This document shows, in pieces, positions 55,301 to 63,884 of a DNA stretch of 64,000 bases. Location of the stretch: positions 1 through 64,000 of the forward strand of contig NZ_JADGMQ010000018.1 in the NCBI RefSeq assembly GCF_016124105.1, read 5' to 3'. The stretch comes from Aquamicrobium zhengzhouense (GTDB lineage Bacteria > Pseudomonadota > Alphaproteobacteria > Rhizobiales > Rhizobiaceae). Below the pieces are notes generated by a model. That model had not been told where the DNA came from. It saw nothing but the letters and a program-made list of their open reading frames with translations, and did not search any database. The translations under genes and the position numbers were made by a program. Each line of letters starts with the position of its first letter. The first letter of the stretch is position 1.

Positions 55301-55673
55301 GTCACGTCCGGCACTGTTCGACAAATGGCTGATGGCTGAATATCGACGCCGGGACGATTTCACCGCGCTGGTGGTCCTGGTTTCCATCGAAGGCACCGCG
55401 ATCGATCTGTTGCGCTCGACTTTCATGAACGTGATCGGCGATGACATGCGCTGGCGCGAAATGCGCGATCTGCTTGATGGTTCAGGCGTCAAATGGAATG
55501 GCGTCGCCTTCTTCCCGGTCGACAGCATCACAGGCCCGGTCAACAACGACCTGGCGCGTTCGAAGCTGCGGGAACTGGAGACGGCGCTGCGCGAGGACCG
55601 TCGTCTCCTCAACAAGGGCCACTTCTTCGACCGCAAGGGGCGGAGAATGAAGGTGGAAGAAGTGATGCACTAA
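55287..55673 (+). CDS. Unknown protein at the end of the sel operon (2)
   Basis: 128 residues if translation begins at TTG 55287 (CGGAG 8 bases upstream), or 113 from ATG 55332. It overlaps the previous gene by 14 bases. Sequence features: MAEYRRRDDFTALVVLVSIE, NVIGDDMRWREMRDLLDGSG, KLRELETALREDRRLLNKGH and a basic end (FFDRKGRRMKVEEVMH). No domain recognised. Together with the upstream unknown gene it closes the operon. Confidence 0.7.
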   Translation: MSIFESRPALFDKWLMAEYRRRDDFTALVVLVSIEGTAIDLLRSTFMNVIGDDMRWREMRDLLDGSGVKWNGVAFFPVDSITGPVNNDLARSKLRELETALREDRRLLNKGHFFDRKGRRMKVEEVMH

Positions 55674-55686
55674 CGCGTGTCGACCG

Positions 55687-56493
55687 TCAGGTGGTCTTTG
55701 GCGATGACCTGACGATGGGCGTGATCTTACGGATACGGCCATTAGCGAAGTCGAGCGCAAAGCAATCTGAACGGGCTTGCCCTACTTCGCGAATTGCCAG
55801 TTTCAGGCGGCGACCACGCAGTTCAGTGCGGCGAAGTTGCGCCTTCTCTCCATTGATCCAGGCGGCTCCGCCGACATCCTGATACGACTGCTCCAGATCG
55901 ACGCGATAGGATTTTCCGCCGCGTTCCCACTTCCAGATACCATCGACATTGGCCGGGACCACCCATTTGTAGATGTTGACGCTGCCAACCTTGCGGGTTT
56001 CGTCCGGACGCCAGTCTCCCATGTCGAACGCATGAGACACGACGCGGGTGCCAGGGCGCAGTTCACTCAGGAGCCTTGGTTTCAGCTGCTCGTTAATGGA
56101 CTGCAGGAGGTAAAGCGTGACCGCTGACGCCTCGGAGAAGTTAGCCGTAAAGATATCTTCCTCGACGAAATCAACCAGATCCTCAACCTGGGACATCTCG
56201 GCATATTCGAACGCCTCGGCAATGCGCACGGGATCGACCTCGATGCCGATCGCGCGGGCGGACGATTTTCTTGCAGCAGCAACGACGATGCGTCCATCGC
56301 CGGATCCAAGATCGTAGAGCACGTCCTTTGGCCCGACATTGGCCAGCTCCAGCATCGCTTCAACCACGTCATCTTCAGACGGCACGAAGGGCACGTCGAG
56401 ATAGGTGCCCTCGGCGGAAGAGTAATTGTCGATGTCGTCGAGATAGCGGCTGAACAAAGCGGTTCCTGTCAAATGTGGATGTGGGGCGAGCAA
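55687..56493 (-). CDS. Class I SAM-dependent methyltransferase
   Basis: 268 residues. PFVPSEDDVVEAMLELANVG near 36 and motif I VLYDLGSGDGRIVVAAARKS near 59, acidic loop IGIEVDPVR near 83, motif IV-like EEDIFTANFSEASAVTLYLL near 112. No targeting signal. The C-terminal extension beyond 180 is beta-rich and unassigned. It converges with the sel operon (13 bases between stops). Substrate unknown. Confidence 0.83.
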   Translation of the reverse strand: MLAPHPHLTGTALFSRYLDDIDNYSSAEGTYLDVPFVPSEDDVVEAMLELANVGPKDVLYDLGSGDGRIVVAAARKSSARAIGIEVDPVRIAEAFEYAEMSQVEDLVDFVEEDIFTANFSEASAVTLYLLQSINEQLKPRLLSELRPGTRVVSHAFDMGDWRPDETRKVGSVNIYKWVVPANVDGIWKWERGGKSYRVDLEQSYQDVGGAAWINGEKAQLRRTELRGRRLKLAIREVGQARSDCFALDFANGRIRKITPIVRSSPKTT

Positions 56494-56695
56494 CAGTGAT
56501 GCATATTAGTGCGGCGAACGAGTTCTGACCACCGTCGCAGTTGTGGGAGGCAACCGAGCGATCAGGCACGGCAACCTTTATCCGGCTTTTTGCTGTCAAC
56601 CGAGCCGCATCTGCATGCTATTCTTTTGTCAAGGCAGGAAGTTGTTGAACCTTCATGATTAGAAGCCTAGCGTTCCGATAAAACAGGAGGCGCTA

Positions 56696-58348
56696 ATGAG
56701 CGATCCCGACCAGACCGGAATTCCGTTGCCTGAAGGCCCAACCGACGTCATCCAGACCGAGTATGAGGTCGGCCAGGACAACATCCAGAAGGATCTCGGC
56801 GCGCTTTCCTTCGACATACACAATCCGGTGTTCACGATCTCCGGCCTGGTGATCGTTCTCTTCGTCATCCTGACACTGGCACTTCAAAACGAGGCTGACG
56901 CCTTCTTCAACGGGCTGAGAGGCTGGTTAACCTCCAACCTCGACTGGTTCTTCCTGCTGTCAGGCAACATCTTCGTGCTGGTATGCCTGTCTGTGATCAT
57001 CTTGCCCTGGGGCTCGATCCGTATTGGCGGCCGGGATGCGACGCCCGACTTCAGCTATCTGAGCTGGCTTGCCATGCTGTTTGCCGCCGGTATGGGCATC
57101 GGCCTGATGTTCTACGGGGTCGCAGAACCGCTTGGCCATTACGATGCGGCACTTGCGGGTGTGATCGTCGAAAATGGCGCCCGTGCCGATTGGGCACCTC
57201 TTTCAGGTGCAGTAGGAAATCCGGAGGAGGCAAGGCGCCTCGCAATGGCGGCGGCAATCTTCCACTGGGGGCTGCATCCCTGGGCCATCTACGGCGTCGT
57301 CGCCCTTGGGCTTGCGCTCTTTTCCTACAATAAGGGGCTGCCGCTGACGATGCGGTCGATCTTCTACCCGATATTCGGGGAGCGCGTCTGGGGCTGGCCC
57401 GGGCATGTAATCGATATTCTCGCGGTCTTTGCGATCTTGTTCGGATTGGCAACCTCGTTGGGGCTGGGCGCTCAGCAGGCGAATGCCGGTCTGAGCTTCC
57501 TGTTCGACATACCCGACAACAACTCGTCCAAGGTCGTCCTGATCATTGTCATCACGGCCATCGCGACACTTTCGGTCGTCGCGGGCCTCGATGCGGGCGT
57601 CAAACGGCTGTCGGAGCTCAACATGGTGCTGGCGGGCCTGCTTTTGCTCTTCGTCGTACTTGCTGGACCGACGCTGACCATCATCAACGCATTTGTCCTC
57701 AACCTTGGGGCCTATTTCGAGCATCTGCCTGCCCTGTCTAATCCGTTCGGACGCGATGACGATAATTTCCGGCAAGGCTGGACCGCGTTCTATTGGGCAT
57801 GGTGGATTTCCTGGTCGCCTTTTGTCGGGATGTTCATCGCACGCGTCAGCCGTGGACGGACCGTGCGCGAATTCATGATCGCGGTGCTGGTCATCCCGCC
57901 GCTGGTATCGGTGCTGTGGATGACCGGCTTTGGCGGAACGGCGATCAGTCTGGTCGGCGCCGGCTTTAGCGACATCAGCAATGCAGGAGTTGAACTTCAG
58001 CTGTTTGCAATGCTGTCCCACCTGCCAATCCCGACCATCACGTCGATTGTCGGCATCATTCTGGTGGTGGTCTTCTTCTGTACGTCGTCGGATTCCGGCT
58101 CGCTGGTGATTGACGCGGTCACGGCAGGCGGAAAGACCGACGCCCCGCTGGCCCAGCGCATCTTTTGGGCAACGTTTGAAGGCCTGGTTGCGATTGCCCT
58201 TCTGCTTGGCGGTGGTCTGGTTGCACTGCAGGCTGCAGCAGTCTCGACCGGCTTCCCGTTCACCATCATCCTTCTGGTAAGCTGCTACGCTCTCATCCGA
58301 GGCCTCATGTCCGAACCCCGCGCGCAAAAGGAAACGACGGCGACGTAG
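56696..58348 (+). CDS. BCCT-family transporter (betaine/choline/carnitine type)
   Basis: 550 residues with 12 membrane helices after an N-terminal acidic segment of about 50 residues. Family motifs: AAGMGIGLMFYGVAEP near 123, HWGLHPWAIYGVVALGLALF near 190 and the signature FYWAWWISWSPFVGMFIARV near 365. Strong ribosome site AGGAGGCGCTA. Probably sodium- or proton-driven uptake of a quaternary ammonium osmolyte. No regulatory C-terminal domain is seen. Confidence 0.92.
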   Translation: MSDPDQTGIPLPEGPTDVIQTEYEVGQDNIQKDLGALSFDIHNPVFTISGLVIVLFVILTLALQNEADAFFNGLRGWLTSNLDWFFLLSGNIFVLVCLSVIILPWGSIRIGGRDATPDFSYLSWLAMLFAAGMGIGLMFYGVAEPLGHYDAALAGVIVENGARADWAPLSGAVGNPEEARRLAMAAAIFHWGLHPWAIYGVVALGLALFSYNKGLPLTMRSIFYPIFGERVWGWPGHVIDILAVFAILFGLATSLGLGAQQANAGLSFLFDIPDNNSSKVVLIIVITAIATLSVVAGLDAGVKRLSELNMVLAGLLLLFVVLAGPTLTIINAFVLNLGAYFEHLPALSNPFGRDDDNFRQGWTAFYWAWWISWSPFVGMFIARVSRGRTVREFMIAVLVIPPLVSVLWMTGFGGTAISLVGAGFSDISNAGVELQLFAMLSHLPIPTITSIVGIILVVVFFCTSSDSGSLVIDAVTAGGKTDAPLAQRIFWATFEGLVAIALLLGGGLVALQAAAVSTGFPFTIILLVSCYALIRGLMSEPRAQKETTAT

Positions 58349-58524
58349 GTGCCGTTCTAAGCGCGTGCCTGAAAAGACAGCTATTCGGACATTGGCGCAA
58401 TTCCCCGCCATTGGTTAAACCGGCGGCTTCCAGCCAAACACCGGACGTTCGGAAGGGCAGCATGCGGCGGCGATTGACACACCGGAACGCTGTTCGCAAA
58501 CCTGCTTACCTGGGGGGAAGGGCG

Positions 58525-59051
58525 ATGATGGGGACAAAAATACATCTACGCGCTGGCGACGTTGAGCTCTCGCTTGAGACGGAAAGCCCGCTAGCGGTTT
58601 CTGATATCAAAGAATTCATCTCACGGTTCAGGAGCTTGCCCAATCACTAGCGCCCGAACCCGCCGACACGTTGCTACTTGCACCGCCTAATGCGTCAAAT
58701 GGTACGGTCAGCAGCAGCACTACCGCGCCTCTTATGTTGGAGCACACAAACCCACAGCTTCACGTTAACAGCATTTCTGACCGCCTTTCGGTTAAGAGTG
58801 GCCCTGATCTCGTGATAGCGGCAGCCGCCTATTTGCAAATAGTAGAGGGCAAGCAAAGCTTCACTCGCAGAGAGCTACTTGACGCTATGAAGTCAGCAAC
58901 GAGCTACTACAATCAAAACATTGGGTCTAATCTGAGCGCGGCTCTGAAAACACTATGCGCGAGCAGGCTGAACCAGCTCAACAACGGCACATACGCGCTC
59001 AAGTCACATGAACTTTCGGCACTGATGGTGCAAATTGCTGAGCGAGGCTGA
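58525..59051 (+). pseudogene. Frameshifted gene with a C-terminal winged-helix-like domain
   Basis: From ATG 58525 (GGGGGGAAGGGCG upstream) MMGTKIHLRAGDVELSLETE runs to TAG 58650. The continuation lies in the -1 frame: LTVQELAQSLAPEPADTLLL then, at the C-terminus, VKSGPDLVIAAAAYLQIVEG, FTRRELLDAMKSATSYYNQN and LNNGTYALKS, ending 59051. The crossing must fall between 58605 (after an in-frame stop in the second frame) and 58647. The joined protein would be about 175 residues with a DNA-binding-like fold. No classical slippery heptamer was seen, so mutation or a sequence error is likelier than programmed frameshifting. Lower G+C than the neighbours suggests transfer. Confidence 0.6.
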
Positions 59052-59763
59052 TCTTAAGCAATGGCTTCACAAGGAACTCAAGCAGCTTGATAAACTTCTA
59101 TTGATCCTCGCTACGTTTGATGCTCCTGCGAAGCGCGCCGGTATACGGGAACGCGCCGCCAACGCTGGTTTGACCATCGGCAAGACTTGGAACCCTTCTG
59201 CCTCGCTGAGAAAAAGTAAGGGGCTCGCTATTCGTGTGCCAGAGGGGTGGGAACTTACGGACTCACGCAAGGCATGCCTCCGTAGCCTGGGCGTCACGTC
59301 GCTTAGTTCAGCAGCAATGCAAGTCGCGACAGACCTTCGAGCTCACCTAGACAAGATAATCAACCCGAATACACGCGCGTTTGTTGAAGAAGCGATCAAG
59401 TGTCACCAGAGTGCCTTGTATCGATCGGCCATTGTGATGTCGTGGCTCGCCGCTGTCGATATCCTGCATAGAGTCGTCGTCGCCAAGCACCTTGCGGTCT
59501 TCAACGCTTCCGCGAAGTCCGTTGACGCGAAGTGGAAAGACGCTGTCAACGAGGATGGTGTGGGCCGGATGGGCGAGGAGAAGTTCCTTGAGCGATGTGC
59601 CGCAATCGGTGTTCTAGGCAAGAATCAAAAGGATGAGTTGCTAAAGGGCCTCAAGCTCCGGAATGGCTGCGGCCACCCGAATAGCCTGAAGGTCGGCCCG
59701 AATGCGGTAGCAAATCACATTGAGATACTTCTACTCAACGTTTTCGAGCCATTTCAGGTGTGA
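59035..59763 (+). CDS. HEPN-like protein, putative nuclease of an accessory module
   Basis: 242 residues from TTG 59035, overlapping the upstream gene by 17 bases. The N-terminal half contains a winged-helix-like region (ERAANAGLTIGKTWNPSASL). The C-terminal half has HQSALYRSAIVMSWLAAVDI and LKLRNGCGHPNSLKVGPNAV, in which R-x4-H (RNGCGH) is the HEPN ribonuclease motif. Such domains are common in toxin and phage-defence systems. The assignment rests on motif and helix pattern only. Confidence 0.62.
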   Translation: MLSEADLKQWLHKELKQLDKLLLILATFDAPAKRAGIRERAANAGLTIGKTWNPSASLRKSKGLAIRVPEGWELTDSRKACLRSLGVTSLSSAAMQVATDLRAHLDKIINPNTRAFVEEAIKCHQSALYRSAIVMSWLAAVDILHRVVVAKHLAVFNASAKSVDAKWKDAVNEDGVGRMGEEKFLERCAAIGVLGKNQKDELLKGLKLRNGCGHPNSLKVGPNAVANHIEILLLNVFEPFQV

Positions 59764-59906
59764 AAAGGGCGAGCGAGCTAGGCTTGGCAACCAGGCCACC
59801 GAAGATGGAACCTGTTGACTCATCCAACTCCACACGGCCAAGATTATAGGCTCTTTCCTGTCACAACTATCCTGCGTCCCCTCGATAAACGGGTTTCACT
59901 GCTGCT

Positions 59907-60223
59907 ATGCCGGGTGTCAAACTGAGCTCAGCAAAGTATGAGCGACTGTACCGTGTGATCGAGATGCCGGATGTGCCGCGCCTGACCATACTTGACAGCT
60001 GCCGAGACCGGCACACCTCCAACTACAGTGAACCGGACTATCTGAGGTAGAGGGAGCAGCCGCTGAGTTCGAAGACGGCGACGATAGGCGCGTAGCCGAC
60101 CCGGCAGCTATCAAACTTGCGAAGGACCTGTTCCGGCACAAGCCGACCTACGCTTGCCCATGGCGAAACAGTGTGAGTCGGCCGAAAGCTGCCTCCGGAT
60201 ATTCAAGGTTTATCGGGCCATAG
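59907..60223 (+). pseudogene. Remnant of a small unknown gene, frameshifted
   Basis: ATG 59907 opens MPGVKLSSAKYERLYRVIEM and stops at TAG 60048-60050. The -1 frame from 60047 continues VEGAAAEFEDGDDRRVADPA and RHKPTYACPWRNSVSRPKAA, stopping at 60221-60223. Both pieces have coding-like composition, so one broken gene of about 105 codons is inferred. The remaining parts of 59764-60422 (59764-59906 and 60224-60422) show no feature beyond a probable integrase promoter in the A+T-rich stretch near 60340-60400. Confidence 0.4.
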
Positions 60224-60422
60224 CGTAGAGTAGGCGGCTCACTACTCATCCGGTCGACTGAGGTGATCGGCAGCAATATCGCATGGTAGAGGGCAATCAG
60301 TAGAAATGGCGGAGAGGGAGTCCGCGCCTTGGCGTAAGTTATTGATATTGTGCGCCTAAATCCTTGCTATTTGCCGTATTTTCCATAGTTTCATTGCTAC
60401 GGTTATGGCAACGGGAATCGGC

Positions 60423-61592
60423 ATGGCACGCAACAAGCTTTCCGAGAGTCGGATTCGAACCCTGACGAAGGCCGGCATCTATTCTGATGGTGATGGCCTT
60501 TACCTTCGAGTGCGCGCCGGCGGCAGCAAGCAGTGGTTCTTCATTTTTCGGCGCGGAACGGTCCGCAAGGAGATCGGGCTTGGCGGCTATGGACAGGGAA
60601 CCGCGCCTGTGTCGCTCGCGCTGGCGCGGGAGAAGGCCGAAGCTATCCGTCAGCGGCTGGCGCGTGGGGAGGACCTTATCCAGCACAAGACCTTTGCGGA
60701 CGTGATGGACGACGTGATCGCGGTCAAGGAGGCCAGCTTCCGCAATGAGAAGCATCGGGCGCAGTGGCGCATGACTTTGGACCGCTATGCCGAACCCCTG
60801 CACAAAAAGCCCATTGCGGAAATCACGCGCGACGATGTGGTCGAGACCCTGAAACCGATCTGGACGACCATCCCTGAAACCGCTGACAGGACCCGCATGC
60901 GGATCGCCGCAGTGATCGACCATGCCAAGGCCCGCGGCCTGTTTGTCGGTGATAATCCCGCCGATTGGCGCGGCGGCCTAAAAGAGCTACTGCCTGCCCG
61001 CCAGAAGCTCACGCGCGGGCATCACGCCGCGGTGCCGTATAAAGACATGCCCGGAGTTATCGCCCGCCTGCGGGCCGCTACGGGCGTCTCTGCACGTGCC
61101 GTCGAGTTCGCCGCGCTGACTGCCGGCCGATCCGGCGAGGTTCGCGGGGCTGTCCGGGCCGAGTTCGACCTGGATGCGGCCTTGTGGACGATCCCTCCCG
61201 AGCGGATGAAGGCCGGACGCGAACACATTGTCCCGCTCCCCGATCGAGCAGTCGACATTGTGCGCGCTGCGATGCAGCAATCAACGTCCGATCTGGTGTT
61301 TGAGGGTGGACGAGCCGGCAAGGGCATCAGCGACACGGCGATGGTGAAGGCCCTGCGCGCAGCCGGTGCTGGCGATGCCACCCTGCATGGACTTCGATCC
61401 AGCTTCCGGGATTGGGCGGGCGATCACACCAACTATCCCCGCGATGTTGCCGAGGCCGCGCTGGCGCACGTTCTGACCGACAAAACAGAAGCCGCATATC
61501 GGCGCGGAACCGCTTTGGAAAAGCGCAGAGAGATGATGGAGGAATGGGCAGATTACTTGGAGAAACCTTCCGCGATGGCCTCGCCGACGTAG
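60423..61592 (+). CDS. Tyrosine-type integrase with DUF4102 domain (P4-like)
   Basis: About 389 residues from ATG 60423 (MARNKLSESRIRTLTKAGIY); ATG 60405 is possible. The N-terminal DUF4102-type arm-binding domain has GLYLRVRAGGSKQWFFIFRR near 29. The catalytic domain has the first arginine in ALTAGRSGEVRGAVRAEFDL near 231, HGLRSSFRDWAGD near 321, and ALAHVLTDKTEAAYRRG near 348, in which H and Y are the late catalytic residues. It integrates or excises the island that includes the genes to its right. The attachment site was not identified. Confidence 0.93.
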   Translation: MARNKLSESRIRTLTKAGIYSDGDGLYLRVRAGGSKQWFFIFRRGTVRKEIGLGGYGQGTAPVSLALAREKAEAIRQRLARGEDLIQHKTFADVMDDVIAVKEASFRNEKHRAQWRMTLDRYAEPLHKKPIAEITRDDVVETLKPIWTTIPETADRTRMRIAAVIDHAKARGLFVGDNPADWRGGLKELLPARQKLTRGHHAAVPYKDMPGVIARLRAATGVSARAVEFAALTAGRSGEVRGAVRAEFDLDAALWTIPPERMKAGREHIVPLPDRAVDIVRAAMQQSTSDLVFEGGRAGKGISDTAMVKALRAAGAGDATLHGLRSSFRDWAGDHTNYPRDVAEAALAHVLTDKTEAAYRRGTALEKRREMMEEWADYLEKPSAMASPT

Positions 61593-62146
61593 CCGAGCGT
61601 GATTTGACTGAATTCGGCAGTTCTACGCAGATCTCGGACGATCTTGTCCGTTCCTTTTCGACGCTCGAACGGGCGCTCATACTGGAAGGTATGGCTCCTT
61701 TGGTCTTTCACTAGATGGATTTCAGCAGATTCGCCGAGCCATTCCCGGTACATCTTAACCGTGAAGCTCATGTGTTCCGGCTTATCATCGTCAAGGCTGA
61801 ATTCTCTTTTATGACGTGGAACCGCTTCAATCGCGGCAGCTAGCGCATCTCCAAAGGTCGGGCCAAGCGCATCGCCGGCAACCGAAACGTTTTCCTTAAC
61901 TCGATAAGCAGGGAGCGAAGCAAAGGCCTCTACAAGACTAACAGCATCTTTCGGGTTTGCCTCCCACGCCGTCGCTATGATGAGGTTGGCGGCATCCTGA
62001 TAGGTCATAGGCGTATTGCCTCGCCCGCGTGCTGCTCGCGTCCGCAACCCCGCCTCCGCGAGATAGCGGTCGATAACTGTCACCGTCTCAATGGGGATGC
62101 CCATTTGATCGGCAACCACCGCGACCAGTTCTTTTTGTGTAGCCAT
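61553..62146 (-). CDS. Unknown phage/island protein overlapping the integrase 3' end
   Basis: 197 residues from ATG 62146 (MATQKELVAVVADQMGIPIE). The N-terminal 50 residues resemble a helix-turn-helix-like domain (ETVTVIDRYLAEAGLRTRAA). The C-terminal half is mixed alpha/beta with YERPFERRKGTDKIVRDLRR. Its last 40 bases overlap the integrase gene on the other strand, and it is divergent from the AlpA gene across 129 bases, so a regulatory role is possible. No family is recognised with confidence. Confidence 0.65.
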   Translation of the reverse strand: MATQKELVAVVADQMGIPIETVTVIDRYLAEAGLRTRAARGRGNTPMTYQDAANLIIATAWEANPKDAVSLVEAFASLPAYRVKENVSVAGDALGPTFGDALAAAIEAVPRHKREFSLDDDKPEHMSFTVKMYREWLGESAEIHLVKDQRSHTFQYERPFERRKGTDKIVRDLRRTAEFSQITLGYVGEAIAEGFSK

Positions 62147-62275
62147 AATAAAATGCCCTTTCAGGCGACGATGTAACAAAAATCAATAATGTGCGCAATA
62201 CGCCTATTGACTTCAGGGCCATTAATGCGTATCTCGCACCTATTGGCAATTCCGCCCACTATGAAAGGAGGACGC

Positions 62276-62524
62276 ATGCACGCAGATAATGACAATATGC
62301 CGCGCTTGATGGCGCCGAAGGATGCCGCAGCAGCAACGTCACTATCGCGGACCTTGCTCGCCCTGATGGCCGCTGAAGGGCAGTTTCCGCAGCCAGTCCA
62401 GCTTGGTGAGCGCCGCATCGCCTATGTCCGCGCAGAAGTTGATGCATGGATTGACCAGCGCATTGCCGCCCGCCGCATCGAGCCGGCCAATGACAATGGG
62501 CAGAAAGGGAGGAACGCGGCATGA
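62276..62524 (+). CDS. AlpA-family phage regulatory protein
   Basis: 82 residues from ATG 62276 behind the ideal AAGGAGGACGC. MAPKDAAAATSLSRTLLALM and PQPVQLGERRIAYVRAEVDA are the AlpA/MerR-like DNA-binding core with the terminal helix AWIDQRIAARR. AlpA proteins control integrase and excision genes in P4-like elements. Stop overlaps the next start (ATGA). Confidence 0.88.
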   Translation: MHADNDNMPRLMAPKDAAAATSLSRTLLALMAAEGQFPQPVQLGERRIAYVRAEVDAWIDQRIAARRIEPANDNGQKGRNAA

Positions 62525-63807
62525 GCGAAGAAGAAGAAAGCCCTGAGATGATCGCTATCCGCGAGCGGTGGAAGGACGCGACCGATGAGGAGGTGCTGGC
62601 CGCCTTTGACGCCGGCGAGTTAATGGACGCCGACACGATCAAGCGAGCTCATCGCGCCGCCCGAAGGCAGGCCGAGGAAGCCGAGGGCGAGATAGCATTT
62701 CCTGCTGGACGAAAGAAGGAGCGAAACCGCCTCCAGCGCATCTTTATCGACAGTATCTATATCGCCCCGGCTCGCCGCCCTGTCATCGAGAATGCCGTCA
62801 TTGCCTTGATGGAAGGGATACGCGACGTAGGGCTTCTGCATCCTCCTGTCGTTATCTTTCGCAGCGGCATCATGATTGACGGCGAGGAATACGACAGCGT
62901 GCCGGTGCTTGTTGCCGGGCGGCATCGCGTCGAGGCATGGCGCAGACTCGGCCACAGGCATATCGACTGCATCGTTGCCGATATCGCAGACATCGATGCC
63001 GAACTGATGGAGATATCTGAAAACCTGCATCGCGCCGAACTGTCCGCGCTCCAGCGCGATGAGCAGATCGCCCGCTGGATAGACCTGACAAAGACGAAGC
63101 GCGGGGTCGGAACACAACCCGATCATGAGCCATCCGTCCCCGCCCTAGTTTCGCGTCAGGTTGACGCAAAACCCGGTCGCCCGGAGGGGGGTGTTAGGGC
63201 TGCGGCTCGCGAGCTCGGACTTTCGGAGCCGGATGCCCGCCGAGCCGTCAAGGTTGCATCCCTATCGCCCGAGGCGAAGGTCGCGGCGGTTGCGACGGGG
63301 CTGGACGACAACCGAACCGCGCTGCTTGCTGCGGCCAAGGAGACCGAGCCAGAGAAACAGGTCGAGATTATCCACGCTCGCGTTGCAAGCTCGCCGACAC
63401 AGGCCGCAGACCCCGACCTGGATGCCAGAATAAAGGCGCGAGAGGATAGGGAGAAAGTCGAGTTGGCCAAGTTTCTGACGACTGTTGATGCAGTCGAGCC
63501 TTTGCTGGCCGAACTCAAATGCGAGGAAGAAGTCAGCATATACGACAAGCTGACCTATTTGCAGATCGCTGAACGATACAAGCCTATCTTGGCCCTGTGG
63601 CCATACCGCTGGCGGATGGGGTATGGCCGAATAGCTGGTGATGCTTCGCGGCGCATTGAATCTGCGCGCGAGGATATCCTCCATATCCTGACAGGCACCG
63701 CCGAAGACGAGATTGAGGCGACGTCTGCCATGACAGCGCCCACCCCCGACACCTTCGACGGCGCTCCGATCCCGCGCACGCCGGAAGTCGATCTCGAAGC
63801 AGCCTAG
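62521..63807 (+). CDS. ParB/Srx-domain protein of the mobile element
   Basis: 428 residues. The ParB N-terminal domain spans about 75-190: LQRIFIDSIYIAPARRPVIE, VLVAGRHRVEAWRRLGHRHI (the GRHR motif of the CTP-binding box) and ISENLHRAELSALQRDEQIA. A helix-turn-helix-like region GGVRAAARELGLSEPDARRA follows near 222. No ParA is nearby, so a regulator or DNA-modification role within the phage/island is likelier than plasmid partition. Confidence 0.82.
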   Translation: MSEEEESPEMIAIRERWKDATDEEVLAAFDAGELMDADTIKRAHRAARRQAEEAEGEIAFPAGRKKERNRLQRIFIDSIYIAPARRPVIENAVIALMEGIRDVGLLHPPVVIFRSGIMIDGEEYDSVPVLVAGRHRVEAWRRLGHRHIDCIVADIADIDAELMEISENLHRAELSALQRDEQIARWIDLTKTKRGVGTQPDHEPSVPALVSRQVDAKPGRPEGGVRAAARELGLSEPDARRAVKVASLSPEAKVAAVATGLDDNRTALLAAAKETEPEKQVEIIHARVASSPTQAADPDLDARIKAREDREKVELAKFLTTVDAVEPLLAELKCEEEVSIYDKLTYLQIAERYKPILALWPYRWRMGYGRIAGDASRRIESAREDILHILTGTAEDEIEATSAMTAPTPDTFDGAPIPRTPEVDLEAA

Positions 63808-63884
63808 CGCCGCGGCGCCAACAAGACCGCTTAAGCGGCCAGCCCGGCCATCAGGCCACATCCACCTCTGAACGGAGGAACATC

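Noticed and set aside
58605-58650. Programmed -1 frameshifting to join the two parts of the 58525-59051 gene
   Set aside because: No X-XXY-YYZ slippery heptamer or clear downstream stimulatory fold was found, so mutation or a sequence error is preferred.
60449-60466. tRNA T-arm-like GGATTCGAACC near the integrase start, as a possible attachment site
   Set aside because: The sequence encodes SRIRTL of the integrase, and no acceptor, anticodon or D-arm can be built around it.
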